A DNA stretch of 64,000 nucleotides from Paenibacillus solani (GTDB lineage Bacteria; Bacillota; Bacilli; Paenibacillales; Paenibacillaceae): positions 301 through 64,300 of the forward strand of contig NZ_LIUT01000002.1 in NCBI RefSeq assembly GCF_001277345.1, given 5' to 3'. Made by a program: the position numbers and the translations under genes. The stretch's first letter is position 1. Each line of letters starts with the position of its first letter. Below, piece by piece: positions 37,587-46,996 of this stretch. The notes below the pieces were generated by a model, which was given only the letters and a program-made list of their open reading frames with translations, was not told the DNA's origin and made no database searches.

Positions 37587-38102
37587 GATTTCCACCTCCT
37601 ACGTATGTAAACATCTAAATTTATAATCTTAAGAGACATTCTAGATTCTACATGAAAAACAGCATTCTCATTGTACCATAGCTTTATATACTTGACAAGA
37701 AAAAATGGGAGTAAACCCAGACCAGATCTTTGAATCTTGCTTCCCTGTTCAGGTGTTATGAGCAGACACGCATAGCGAATGAAGCACCAGTCTAATACCA
37801 GCCTCACGTATGAGCAAGCCCTATATACTCTCCATAATCAAAAGCGCCGACCGCAAAAAAATGAAGAGTCTGCCCTCTAAAGAGAGCAGACGTCAGCCAT
37901 GTGCTTTTACACGCGGTCACTTACAGGCCACTTACCTTAGGCACACAAAGGCCTTTAGCAAGCAAGGTCACTTACAAGTCTTGTGACTGGCGCAAGGCTA
38001 CTCGCAAGGTCACGTGCCTTAGCACAAGGTCAATCACAAGATCACTTATTTTTGCCATTGACTTGATACTTCATAACAAGCTATGCCGCAGCCAAAGCAG
38101 CT
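37587..38102. other. Intergenic region with a terminator and short degenerate repeats
   Basis: No gene seen. A hairpin GTCTGCTCTC / GAGGGCAGAC with a T-rich tail on the minus strand (~37853-37893) may end the thioesterase gene. From ~37913 to 38055 the motif AAGGTCAC or close variants recurs several times (CAAGGTCACTTACAAG, CAAGGTCACGTG, CAAGGTCAATCACAAG). The repeat has no recognisable coding or regulatory meaning. Confidence 0.5.
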
Positions 38103-38552
38103 CTACTTCACTCGGAACGATCCTGTGCTGATTGCGACAAGCTCGCCCTTCCCATTCGTAATCTTGCATTCCGTTGTTACCGAACGATGTGTCTGATGCA
38201 CGATGCTTGCCGTTACGGTAAGCATGCCCGCCCGGGCCGGCATGAGAAAATGCACGTTCAAATTGCTCGTCACCGTGGATTCACCGGGACGCTCCAGCAT
38301 GACGGCAATGCCCATGGCGTTGTCCATTAATGAGGAAAGTACGCCGCCATGTACGATTCCCATCATATTCATATGATGAGGCTGCGCATCCAGGGTGACA
38401 ACAACCGCCTCCGGGCTGGCCGACGCGAGCTTGCATCCGAGATAACCCCAGAAGGTAGGCTCTGCCGCCTTGGTCATGGTCTCGACATAAGCCTCCAGGT
38501 CAAAATCCGGCTGGCCCGCCTTCGTGTCCGGATTCGTATGGGTAGGGTCCAT
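38103..38552 (-). CDS. PaaI-family hotdog thioesterase
   Basis: 149 residues. HHMNMMGIVHGGVLSSLMDNAMG is the hotdog-fold active-site region (HGG and the Asp of MDNA), followed by STVTSNLNVHFLMPA. PaaI-like enzymes hydrolyse acyl-CoA thioesters. Its place downstream of lcfA on the same strand suggests a role in releasing CoA during fatty-acid catabolism (inference). A 331-base gap separates it from lcfA, so it may have its own promoter. Confidence 0.85.
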   Translation of the reverse strand: MDPTHTNPDTKAGQPDFDLEAYVETMTKAAEPTFWGYLGCKLASASPEAVVVTLDAQPHHMNMMGIVHGGVLSSLMDNAMGIAVMLERPGESTVTSNLNVHFLMPARAGMLTVTASIVHQTHRSVTTECKITNGKGELVAISTGSFRVK

Positions 38553-38883
38553 CAGGCCGCCTCCTTTTTTCTTATGACATCGCTAGTACTGTATCCATTC
38601 CTGCATAATAACATGAGCCGAGCATTCGTGAGCTTCCCGCCCATGCATACCTCCTTACACAAATCGTATGGGTATGAGATGGCCAATCGGGACAGCGTAC
38701 GGCCCAGTGCGAACCTAACACGACTGCTCCCTATTCAAATTTAAGATCCCGGCTCACCAAGCAACGTGATAACGAAGGATTTCTTTAATTACCCCAAATC
38801 AGTAGGCTGTTTAACTCTTTTAGTCTGAGCGTCGACGATGATCATCGTGTAGGCAGCCATCATTGCTTCCTCCAAGTTATATC
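38553..38883. other. Intergenic region, nothing clear
   Basis: Spacer between the thioesterase and lcfA, both on the minus strand. GGAGGC just before the thioesterase ATG is its RBS; no promoter, hairpin or gene stands out elsewhere. Confidence 0.4.
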
Positions 38884-40557
38884 TTAACCCGTTCTGTCCT
38901 CCTCTTCCTCCAGCAGCTTGCGGCGCAGCACCTTGCCCACCATCGTCTTCGGCAGCGAATCGCGGAACACATACTCGCGCGGCACCTTATAGGCTGCCAG
39001 TTGACTGCGGCAAAACTTCTCAAGGCCCGCAGGGTCCGGTGATGCTCCATCCTTCAACACAATATAAGCTCTCACGGTTTCACCGCGATAATCGTCCTTC
39101 GTTCCGACCACGACTGCTTCCTTAACAGACGGATGCTCATACAGCACTTCTTCAATCTCTCGAGGGTATATATTGAAGCCGCTTGCAATGATCATGTCTT
39201 TCTTGCGGTCGATAATCGTAAAATACCCCTCTTCGTCCATCGTGGCCATATCGCCCGTAAACAGCCAGCCGTTTCGCAGCGTATCAAACGTCTCGTCCGG
39301 CCGATTCCAATACCCGATCATCACTTGAGGTCCCTTCACAATCAGCTCGCCCGGTTGGCCAGGCGACATTTCTTCCCCTGTGTCGGGATCGACCACCTTG
39401 GCATCCGTATCCGGAACAGGAACGCCGATCGAGCCAATCTTCCGTTTTCCCCAGATCGGATTTACGTGGGTAACCGGTGATGCTTCGGTCAGGCCGTACC
39501 CTTCAATCAGCCGTCCCTTGGTCAGCTCCTCGAACTTATCCTGGACCTCGACCGGAAGCCCGGCGGAGCCGCTGACGCAGGCATTAATGGACGACAGATC
39601 GTATTCCTTGATCCGCGGGTGGTTGATCAGGGCGATATACATCGTCGGTGCGCCGGGGAAGAGCGTCGGCTTCTTCTTTTTGATCAGGTTCAGGATCATC
39701 GCAGCTTCAAATTTTGGTACCAATATGAGCATACCGGCACGGTAGACGGCCTGATTGAGCAGCACCGTCAATCCGAATACATGAAAGCACGGAAGCACCG
39801 CCAGATAACGCTCTTTCCCATCCTCCACCTGAAAGCACCAGTTTGCCGACTGCACGGTATTGGCAATCAGATTCATATGCGTCAGCATGACGCCTTTGGG
39901 AACGCCGGTCGTACCGCCGGTGTACTGCAGCAGGGCCAGATCCTGCTCCGCTTTCACGGGTTCGCAGATCGGATCATCCGGTGCGCTGGCGAGCAGTTTT
40001 TTGAAAGCATGGATGCGGTCACCATACGAAACGACAGGAAGCGGACCCTCCTTCTTGGCTTTGATGGGGTAGAGGAGGTTCTTCGGGAATGGCAGATAAT
40101 CGGCCACGGATGTGACGATCACATGCTCCAGATCCGTCTCCTCGATGACACTCTCCACCCGAGACACGAACATATCCAGCGTAATGATGATCCGCGCCCC
40201 GGAATCCTTCATCTGATGAGCAATTTCCCGCTCCATATAGAGCGGGTTCGTCATTACAGCCACGCACCCAGCGAGCAGCACGCCATAATAAGACATAACC
40301 ACCTGCGGGCAGTTGGGTAGCATAATCGCCACCCGGTCACCCTTCTTGAGACCTTTGCTGCGGAGCGCGTTCGCCATGCGGTAGGACGATGCCAGCAGAC
40401 TTTTATAATTAATCGTGTTGCCCATGAAATACATGGCCGGACTTTTCGGATATTTTTGCGCCGACGTCACGAGAAATGATGCCAAATTCTGTTTCGGATA
40501 ATCAAAAACGGGAGCGACTTCGGGTGGATAAAACGGCAGCCAAGGCTTTGTATCCAT
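38884..40557 (-). CDS. lcfA: Long-chain fatty-acid-CoA ligase
   Basis: 557 residues, close to the 560 of Bacillus subtilis LcfA. LLQYTGGTTGVPKGVMLTH (ATP-binding P-loop), GYGLTEASPVTHVN, GWLFTGDMATMDEEGYF and DRKKDMIIASGFNIYPREIEEVL (FACL signature), plus the catalytic Lys in PKTMVGKVLRRKLL. It activates fatty acids to acyl-CoA for beta-oxidation. It follows fadE by ~105 bases on the same strand. The acyl-AMP ligase domain of the NRPS is a different, FAAL-like branch. Confidence 0.93.
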   Translation of the reverse strand: MDTKPWLPFYPPEVAPVFDYPKQNLASFLVTSAQKYPKSPAMYFMGNTINYKSLLASSYRMANALRSKGLKKGDRVAIMLPNCPQVVMSYYGVLLAGCVAVMTNPLYMEREIAHQMKDSGARIIITLDMFVSRVESVIEETDLEHVIVTSVADYLPFPKNLLYPIKAKKEGPLPVVSYGDRIHAFKKLLASAPDDPICEPVKAEQDLALLQYTGGTTGVPKGVMLTHMNLIANTVQSANWCFQVEDGKERYLAVLPCFHVFGLTVLLNQAVYRAGMLILVPKFEAAMILNLIKKKKPTLFPGAPTMYIALINHPRIKEYDLSSINACVSGSAGLPVEVQDKFEELTKGRLIEGYGLTEASPVTHVNPIWGKRKIGSIGVPVPDTDAKVVDPDTGEEMSPGQPGELIVKGPQVMIGYWNRPDETFDTLRNGWLFTGDMATMDEEGYFTIIDRKKDMIIASGFNIYPREIEEVLYEHPSVKEAVVVGTKDDYRGETVRAYIVLKDGASPDPAGLEKFCRSQLAAYKVPREYVFRDSLPKTMVGKVLRRKLLEEEEDRTG

Positions 40558-40661
40558 ACAAAACCAACCCTTTCCTAAGGAATGCTCCTTCTTTCCTACT
40601 CCAAGAAAAAATCTCTCTCTATTGAGGTGAATGTGTACATCTTCTTGCGGCAGCGATTAGA

Positions 40662-42452
40662 CTACACGGTGTACCGTTCATTCTTGACGATGCGGGCTGC
40701 AATGTTGCGCTTAAGGCCTACCGTATCGACCGGTGTGCTGCGTGTCAGCTTCTTAAGCACCGATAGCTGCATGCGCAGCATATCGCCGGTTTCCACTGAG
40801 GCCAGGGTTTCTTTGGCGAGTGCTTCGATACGTTGGAACGCCTCATAAGCAAACACCTGCGTCATCTCGATCATGCCGGATGCCCGTTCCTCGGATGTGC
40901 GATCGATCTGCTTGCGGGTACGGAGCAATACACTCTCAAGGGCATAGATATCAATCATCATATCCGCCAGATTGGACAAGGCCTCCTGCTCTTTCTCCAG
41001 CTTCGTGCCGAACTTCTGTACCGCCAGACCGCCTGCAAGGAGGAAGATTTTTTTGCTCATCTCCAGGAAATGCGTTTCCTGCTCCAGTGTACCCTCGAAG
41101 GTCTGGCCCGGTATCAGCTGGAGCAGCTCCCCTTGCAGGGATTGTGCTTTTTGCAGGAGTGCGATCTGGCCTTTCATGGCCTTCTTTACCAGCGTGCCCG
41201 GAATCAACAGCCGGTTGATCTCGTTCGTGCCTTCGAAGATGCGGTTGATGCGGGAATCGCGATAGATGCGCTCCACTTTGTACTCCTGTATATATCCATA
41301 CCCGCCGTGAATCTGCACCGCTTCGTCTGCCACGGCATCAAGTCCTTCCGAACAGTACACCTTGTTGATGGAGCATTCAATGGCATAGTCGGATATCGCC
41401 GCAGCCGCATGGGTTCCGGCATCCTCACTGTTGTAATCGATGTCCTGCATCGCTTCATCCAGCAGTCCTGCCGTACGGTACACCATGCTCTCCATCACGA
41501 AGGTCGTGATGTTCATCTCGGCCAGCTTCTTGCGCATGAGCGGAAATTGCGAGATGGGCGTATCAAACTGTTTGCGGGTGTTAGCATACTTCGCGCTCAG
41601 CTCGATGGATTCCTTCGCCGCACCAACGGTGCCAGCTGCCAGTTTATATCGCCCTATGTTCAGGATGTTAAAAGCGATCCGGTGGCCTTTGCCAATCTCG
41701 CCAAGCAAATTCTCCTTCGGTACCTTCACATCTTCAAAAAAGAGCGGGCGCGTCGACGATCCCTTGATGCCCATCTTCTTCTCTTCCGGTCCGAGCGTGA
41801 AGCCCTCCATCTCCTTCTCGACGATGAATGCGGTGAAGTGCTCCCCATCAATCTTGGCATAGACGATAAAAATATCAGCAAATCCAGCGTTCGTAATATA
41901 GAGCTTCGATCCATTCAAAATATAATACTCTCCGTCATCGGACAGACGTGCCGTTGTTTTGGCACCGAGCGCATCCGAACCGGAGGTCGGCTCGGTCAAG
42001 CAATACGCGGCGATTTTGGCGCCGGTCGACAGGTCCGGGAGATATTTCTGTTTCTGTTCGGTCGTGCCGAAGAACACGATCGGCAATGTGCCGATACCAA
42101 CATGGGCCCCGAAGGAAAGCGCAAAAGACGATCCCTTCGCCAACGCTTCATTAATAATCGTTGTGCTGACTTTATCTAGTCCGATCCCACCGAACGGCTC
42201 CGGCACATCGGCCCCAAGCAGCCCCAGCTCGCCTGCTTTGCGAAGCAGGTCTACCGTCAGCTCATAATTCAGCTTCTCTAACTCCTCATCGTGCGGCACC
42301 ACTTCGCCATCAATAAAGTCACGTACCGTCTCGCCGATCATGCGATGTTCTTCCGTAAAATCCTCCGGTGTTAAGATGCGCTGCACATCGGGATTGTCGA
42401 TGACGAAGCTGCCGCCGATGATCTTCGGTTCTTTGGTTTGGTTATCGCTCAT
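40662..42452 (-). CDS. fadE: Acyl-CoA dehydrogenase
   Basis: 596 residues from ATG 42452 with AAAGGAG nine bases upstream (B. subtilis FadE is 594). An open frame extends further upstream but has no family similarity. Signatures CLTEPTSGSDALGAKTTA and VQIHGGYGYIQEYKVERIYRDSRI with the usual FAD-binding and catalytic regions, plus the C-terminal helical extension typical of this long group. It introduces the trans-2 double bond and passes electrons to EtfAB, encoded at 50277-52258. Confidence 0.94.
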   Translation of the reverse strand: MSDNQTKEPKIIGGSFVIDNPDVQRILTPEDFTEEHRMIGETVRDFIDGEVVPHDEELEKLNYELTVDLLRKAGELGLLGADVPEPFGGIGLDKVSTTIINEALAKGSSFALSFGAHVGIGTLPIVFFGTTEQKQKYLPDLSTGAKIAAYCLTEPTSGSDALGAKTTARLSDDGEYYILNGSKLYITNAGFADIFIVYAKIDGEHFTAFIVEKEMEGFTLGPEEKKMGIKGSSTRPLFFEDVKVPKENLLGEIGKGHRIAFNILNIGRYKLAAGTVGAAKESIELSAKYANTRKQFDTPISQFPLMRKKLAEMNITTFVMESMVYRTAGLLDEAMQDIDYNSEDAGTHAAAAISDYAIECSINKVYCSEGLDAVADEAVQIHGGYGYIQEYKVERIYRDSRINRIFEGTNEINRLLIPGTLVKKAMKGQIALLQKAQSLQGELLQLIPGQTFEGTLEQETHFLEMSKKIFLLAGGLAVQKFGTKLEKEQEALSNLADMMIDIYALESVLLRTRKQIDRTSEERASGMIEMTQVFAYEAFQRIEALAKETLASVETGDMLRMQLSVLKKLTRSTPVDTVGLKRNIAARIVKNERYTV

Positions 42453-42525
42453 GATTGGGTGCTCCTTTCGGGATATGGGATAAGGGGAGTGCAAAGTGTG
42501 GCTATCTGTTGGCAAAAAGCGTATA

Positions 42526-42755
42526 GTGTCCGCTCCGCGTGCGGATTGTACTTCCGATCGCTGTTGATTTTGGATTTCCTTGAATGAACTTATATATAGT
42601 AGAAATCCAAACTCAAAGGCGACCACTCCGTTTCTCCAGTACAATTCCGCTCTCTCCGCTGGGTTGCGCACAGGATCATCCAAGCATATCCTTGCACTCC
42701 CCCTGTGGGGTGGAGTGAAGTTGTGCTGTGTCCGGTCCGTGTGCGGAGCGGACAC
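42526..42755. repeat. Structured intergenic element with 20-base terminal inverted repeats
   Basis: Left arm GTGTCCGCTCCGCGTGCGGA (42526-42545) and right arm TCCGTGTGCGGAGCGGACAC (42736-42755) are inverted with 18 of 20 bases matching. Inside lie further inverted pairs: TTTGGATTTC with GAAATCCAAA, CACTCCCCC with GGGGTGGAGTG, and GCTGTGTCCG with CGGACACAGC overlapping the right arm. No open frame. It resembles a MITE or a folded repeat family, and similar sequences are, from memory, scattered in Paenibacillus genomes. Confidence 0.6.
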
Positions 42756-43053
42756 AGCACTAAGACTACATTGCAATGCAAATGGGTTATGCATCATTAG
42801 AAGATCATTACTAGATATCGATCGAAATCCTCGATCTATTTTAAAAAACACATTCAGAAACATTGTTGAACTAGCCTTCCCTAGCTCATGCTTGGAGCCT
42901 CGTGGCCTTTTGGGGACTGACTATGATCTGAACTCATCCTAGCTAGCTTAGTAGCTTCAAGACTGTGATAATTTAATGGGATAATTAGAAAATATTAAGG
43001 AATCATGGATCTAAGGGACTTAGAGAATTGTCCGAGCTCACTGAGCAAACTAT
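42756..43053. other. Intergenic region, nothing clear
   Basis: AT-rich spacer between the structured element and the 3' end of fadA. No gene, promoter or terminator that I can support. Confidence 0.4.
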
Positions 43054-44244
43054 TTACGCCCCTGCCGCGTGCACCTCGAACACCCCCGCGGCGCCCATGC
43101 CGCCGCCGATGCACATGCTCACGACGCCGTAGCCGCCACCCCGGCGAGCGAGCTCGGAGACGAGGCTGACGGTTAGCTTGGCACCGGTACAGCCGAGCGG
43201 ATGTCCGAGCGCAATGGCGCCGCCGTTGACGTTGACCTTGCTCTCGTCGATACCCAGCGCACGGATGATGTGGAGACATTGCGAAGCGAAAGCTTCGTTA
43301 ATCTCGAACACATCCACTTGGTCCAGCTCGATCCCGGCCATGCGGAGCGCTTTTGGGATCGCTTCAACGGGACCGACGCCCATAATCTCCGGCTCTACGC
43401 CTGCCAGGGCGAATGATTTGAACGTAGCGAGTGGGGTAAGTCCCAGCTCATCTGCTTTCTCGCGGCTCATGACGGCTACGGCTGCCGCGCCATCACTGGT
43501 CTGCGACGCGTTGCCCGCGGTAACCGAGCCGCCAAGGGCAAAGGCTGGCTTTAGCTTCGCCAGCACTTCCGGGGTCGTGTCCGGCCGGACCCCTTCATCC
43601 GTGTCGAAGGTGAAGGTGCTGCTGCGCACCTTGCCCTGCTCGTCAGCCGCAGCCAGCGTTACGTTCACCGGTACGATCTCGTCCCGGAACTTTCCTTCCG
43701 CAATGGCGGCTGCTGCCTTGCGGTGACTGCTTGCCGCGAAGGCATCCTGGGCCTCGCGAGTGATGCCAAAGCGGCGGGCTACTTCTTCCGCCGTGTGGCC
43801 CATGCCGATGTACACCTCCGACATCTCCTCCACGATGGTAGGATGCGGTGCCGGCTTGAAACCGGTCATCGGCACATGGCTCATGCTCTCGACGCCGCCA
43901 GCGACGATCACCTCGGCATGGCCGAGCATAATGCGCTCTGCCGCAAAAGCAATCGCCTGAAGTCCCGAGGAACAGAAGCGATTGACGGTCAGCGCGGGTA
44001 CCGTCACGGGATATCCCGCATACAGCGAAATAATCCGCGCGACATTCAGGCCTTGCTCGCCTTCCGGCATCGCGCAGCCGAGGATAATGTCCTCGACATC
44101 CTCTTTTTTCAGGCCCGGCGCACGCTCAATGACGGCTTCCAGTACGGCTTTGCCCAGATCCTCTGCACGCGTCTGGGCGAAGCTGCCCTTCTTCGCCTTT
44201 CCCACGGGTGTCCGGGCAAGGGATACGATAACTGCCTCTCTCAT
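43054..44244 (-). CDS. fadA: Acetyl-CoA acyltransferase (3-ketoacyl-CoA thiolase)
   Basis: 396 residues from ATG 44244; AGAGGTG six bases upstream, whose GTG is also an open but unlikely start. Active-site Cys in TVNRFCSSGLQAIAFAAERI, VFEINEAFA, and GGAIALGHPLGCTGAKL with the second catalytic Cys near the C-terminus (VSMCIGGGMGAAGVFE). It cleaves 3-ketoacyl-CoA to acetyl-CoA plus shortened acyl-CoA. It lies downstream of fadN, as in Bacillus fadN-fadA-fadE. Confidence 0.95.
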   Translation of the reverse strand: MREAVIVSLARTPVGKAKKGSFAQTRAEDLGKAVLEAVIERAPGLKKEDVEDIILGCAMPEGEQGLNVARIISLYAGYPVTVPALTVNRFCSSGLQAIAFAAERIMLGHAEVIVAGGVESMSHVPMTGFKPAPHPTIVEEMSEVYIGMGHTAEEVARRFGITREAQDAFAASSHRKAAAAIAEGKFRDEIVPVNVTLAAADEQGKVRSSTFTFDTDEGVRPDTTPEVLAKLKPAFALGGSVTAGNASQTSDGAAAVAVMSREKADELGLTPLATFKSFALAGVEPEIMGVGPVEAIPKALRMAGIELDQVDVFEINEAFASQCLHIIRALGIDESKVNVNGGAIALGHPLGCTGAKLTVSLVSELARRGGGYGVVSMCIGGGMGAAGVFEVHAAGA

Positions 44245-44557
44245 GCGTTCCACCTCTTCAACTTATAATGTTTGGATCTGTTGCTTCTATAGATGACCTG
44301 CCCTCGTCGGCCGTGAGATATGTTCGTAACGAATGGCACTAATTAAAAACTCGCCTGCTTCCAATTTCACATCATGGATAAATGCCTGCCGCGATGGCCA
44401 TGCACTTTACTAATAGACACCTTCGAGAAAGTTAAGTCTCTTGACCATAGGTTTGATGAAGGTATTAGCTTGGATTCAAAGTTATTCCGATTTTGGCGAA
44501 TTGCTCGTTCTCTCTAGGTTAGATTTATTTCCAAGCTATATAGCAGTTCACCCAGCC
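44245..44557. other. Intergenic region between fadN and fadA
   Basis: 313 bases with no gene; no clear promoter or hairpin. Unusually long for genes that are contiguous in Bacillus, so fadA may have its own promoter. Confidence 0.4.
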
Positions 44558-46996
44558 CTAATTCCGCAGCGGCTTGCCTTTTGCCAGCATATGCTGCATG
44601 CGCTGCTGGGTTTTGACTTCGCCGAGAAGGCTGAGGAACGCTTCCCGTTCCAGGTCGAGCAAGTGCTGCTCGCTGACGACCGTTCCGGCAGGGACATCGC
44701 CGCCAGCCAGGATGTTTGCCAGCTTCTTCGCGATCAGCAGATCATGATCGCTGATATAGCCGCTGCGCTTCATGTCGATGGCGCCCATCTGGAGCACCGC
44801 CCGGCCATCGCGGCCGACCACACGGGCTTTGCCCGGCTGCGGCGGCACATAGCCTGCGCGGTCCATCGCAAGTACCGCCTGCTTCGCTTCATAGATTCGA
44901 TAGTCCTGGTTCATGACCACCGAATCTCCGCTGCGACCATACCCCATGCGGATCGCTTCATGTCCGCTGGTTGATGCTTTCGCCAACGCCACCATCTCAA
45001 AGATTCTGTTGATCTCCGGTTGAAGGTCACTCTCCTTGTCGGGGTAGCGGTTGCTGGTCATAAGCACCAGCTCCTTACAACCGCCGCCTGCCGGAATGAG
45101 GCCGACGCCCGTCTCCACGAGACCGAAGTAAGTCTCCGCCGAGAAGATAATCCGATCAGCCGGCAGGCATGCTTCCACCCCGCCGCCCAGCGTCATTCGG
45201 TGCGGCGCGGCCACAACCGGCTTCTCCAGCGCCTTCAGCTTCATCATGCTGCCCTGGAACAGACGGATGATGTCGTCCACCTCATCCCAGTCGCCACTCT
45301 GTGCTTCCATCAGCATGAGCATCAGGTTGGCGCCAACACAGAAGTTGCGGCCTTCGTTCGCGAGCACAAGCCCGCGGTAATTGGACCTGACCTCTTCCAC
45401 GCTCTGCTGGATCATGACCAGAATATCGGCTCCGATTGCATTGTTCGGCGAAGTGAATTCAAGACACGCAACCCCATCCCCGATGTCGATCAGATTGGCC
45501 CCCGTATTCGAGCGAATGATCCGGTTTTGCGTTTTGAGCGCTTGAAGCGAGATCAGTTCAGGCTGAACCTCAACGCCCGTATACTCACCTTTGTAATAAT
45601 GGAACACTTCGCCGTCCTTCTGCTGATAGAAGGAATTGTTGCCGGCGGCAATCCAATCCTTCACCCAAGCCGGGACGATCAAGCCCTCGGCTTCCATGCG
45701 CTGCACCGATTCCGGCAGTCCGATTAGATCCCAGGTCTCGAATGGACCGAACTCCCAGTTGAAGCCCCATTTCATCGCATTATCGATGTCCTGAATGGAA
45801 TCGGCGATCTCTCCCAGCTTGTCGGCCGCATAAACAAGCACTTGCTTCAATACATTCCAGGCCAGTTCCGAGTAACGGTCCTGCGTACCCAGGAATGCCT
45901 TGATCTTCTGCTTGGCTCCCTTCACCGCTTTGGCGGCTTCAATGGAGGGGGAGCTTACTTTAGCACTCGGGTTGTACTCCATCGTGGACAGATTGAGCGA
46001 TAAGATTTTGCTGCCTTGATCGCCTTTTACCTTTTTATAAAAGCCCTGCCCACCCTTCTCACCGATCCAGCCGCGGGTAACGAGTTCATTCATGACATCG
46101 GGAACCGTGAACACATCCTTCTCGTTCCCGTCCGATACGGAGTCGTACACATTTCTGGCAACATGGACAAACGTATCAATGCCGACCAAATCCAGCGTGC
46201 GGAAGGTGGCGCTCTTCGGACGTCCCAGCACAGGCCCCGTAGCTGCATCCACTTCTTCCACGGTGTAGCTGTTCTTCACCATTTCCTGCAGCGTGACCAA
46301 CAGACCGTAGGTGCCGATCCGATTGGAGATGAAATTTGGTGTATCCTTCGCAAGCACAACCCCTTTGCCGAGGCGCTTTGTGCAGAAATCAACCATAAAT
46401 CTCGTAATATCCAGGTCGGTATCGAAGCCCGGAATAATCTCCAACAGCTTCATATGACGCGGCGGATTGAAGAAATGGGTGCCCAGGAAGTGACTGCGGA
46501 ATTCCTCACTGCAGTCCTCGACCATCGCATTAACGGAAATGCCGGATGTATTCGTGCTGACAATCGATCCTTCCTTACGCACGCCTTCGATCTGCTTGAA
46601 GATGCTCTTTTTGATATCCAGTCGCTCCGTGACCACCTCAATGATCCAGTCCACGTCCTTCAGCTGGCTCAGATGATCCTCGGTATTCCCCGCAGTAATA
46701 CGTCCCACAAAATCAGCGCTATACAGCGGAGCCGTGCTGGATTTAGGAAGAGCGGCAATCGCCTTGGAGGCCAGCCTGCTTCGCACCTTCGGATGATCCA
46801 GCGTCAAGCCGGCCTTCTCCTCCTCGGCGGTGGAAGTGGGTACGATATCGAGCAGCAGGCAGGGAATACCTGCATTGGCGAGATGGGCAGCAATGCCCGA
46901 CCCCATGACGCCTGAGCCGATCACAGCGGCTTTGGTTATATTTCGACTGGCGACACCGGAGCCGCGGACGGCTTCTTGGATAATCGTATTACTCAT
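44558..46996 (-). CDS. fadN: 3-hydroxyacyl-CoA dehydrogenase / enoyl-CoA hydratase
   Basis: 812 residues (B. subtilis FadN is ~789). N-terminal NAD-binding fold KAAVIGSGVMGSGIAAHLAN; HAD signature GTHFFNPPRHMKLLEIIPG and the C-terminal HAD lobe to ~500; then a crotonase-type hydratase region (~500-800) with FCVGANL and RMTLGGGVEACL. It performs the second and third beta-oxidation steps. Its ATG overlaps the stop of fadF (ATGA), so the two are coupled. Confidence 0.94.
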   Translation of the reverse strand: MSNTIIQEAVRGSGVASRNITKAAVIGSGVMGSGIAAHLANAGIPCLLLDIVPTSTAEEEKAGLTLDHPKVRSRLASKAIAALPKSSTAPLYSADFVGRITAGNTEDHLSQLKDVDWIIEVVTERLDIKKSIFKQIEGVRKEGSIVSTNTSGISVNAMVEDCSEEFRSHFLGTHFFNPPRHMKLLEIIPGFDTDLDITRFMVDFCTKRLGKGVVLAKDTPNFISNRIGTYGLLVTLQEMVKNSYTVEEVDAATGPVLGRPKSATFRTLDLVGIDTFVHVARNVYDSVSDGNEKDVFTVPDVMNELVTRGWIGEKGGQGFYKKVKGDQGSKILSLNLSTMEYNPSAKVSSPSIEAAKAVKGAKQKIKAFLGTQDRYSELAWNVLKQVLVYAADKLGEIADSIQDIDNAMKWGFNWEFGPFETWDLIGLPESVQRMEAEGLIVPAWVKDWIAAGNNSFYQQKDGEVFHYYKGEYTGVEVQPELISLQALKTQNRIIRSNTGANLIDIGDGVACLEFTSPNNAIGADILVMIQQSVEEVRSNYRGLVLANEGRNFCVGANLMLMLMEAQSGDWDEVDDIIRLFQGSMMKLKALEKPVVAAPHRMTLGGGVEACLPADRIIFSAETYFGLVETGVGLIPAGGGCKELVLMTSNRYPDKESDLQPEINRIFEMVALAKASTSGHEAIRMGYGRSGDSVVMNQDYRIYEAKQAVLAMDRAGYVPPQPGKARVVGRDGRAVLQMGAIDMKRSGYISDHDLLIAKKLANILAGGDVPAGTVVSEQHLLDLEREAFLSLLGEVKTQQRMQHMLAKGKPLRN

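Noticed and set aside
37913..38055. CRISPR-like array of AAGGTCAC motifs
   Set aside because: Repeat units are short, variable and irregularly spaced, with no cas genes; not a CRISPR.
40833..42179. Plus-strand frame of 448 codons opposite fadE
   Set aside because: Antisense of a clear acyl-CoA dehydrogenase with good motifs; no domain in the plus-strand translation.
42453..42863. N-terminal extension of fadE
   Set aside because: The open frame upstream of ATG 42452 crosses the structured repeat element, has no similarity to acyl-CoA dehydrogenases, and a good RBS stands before 42452.
46016..46915. Plus-strand frame of 299 codons opposite fadN
   Set aside because: Antisense shadow of the dehydrogenase domain.
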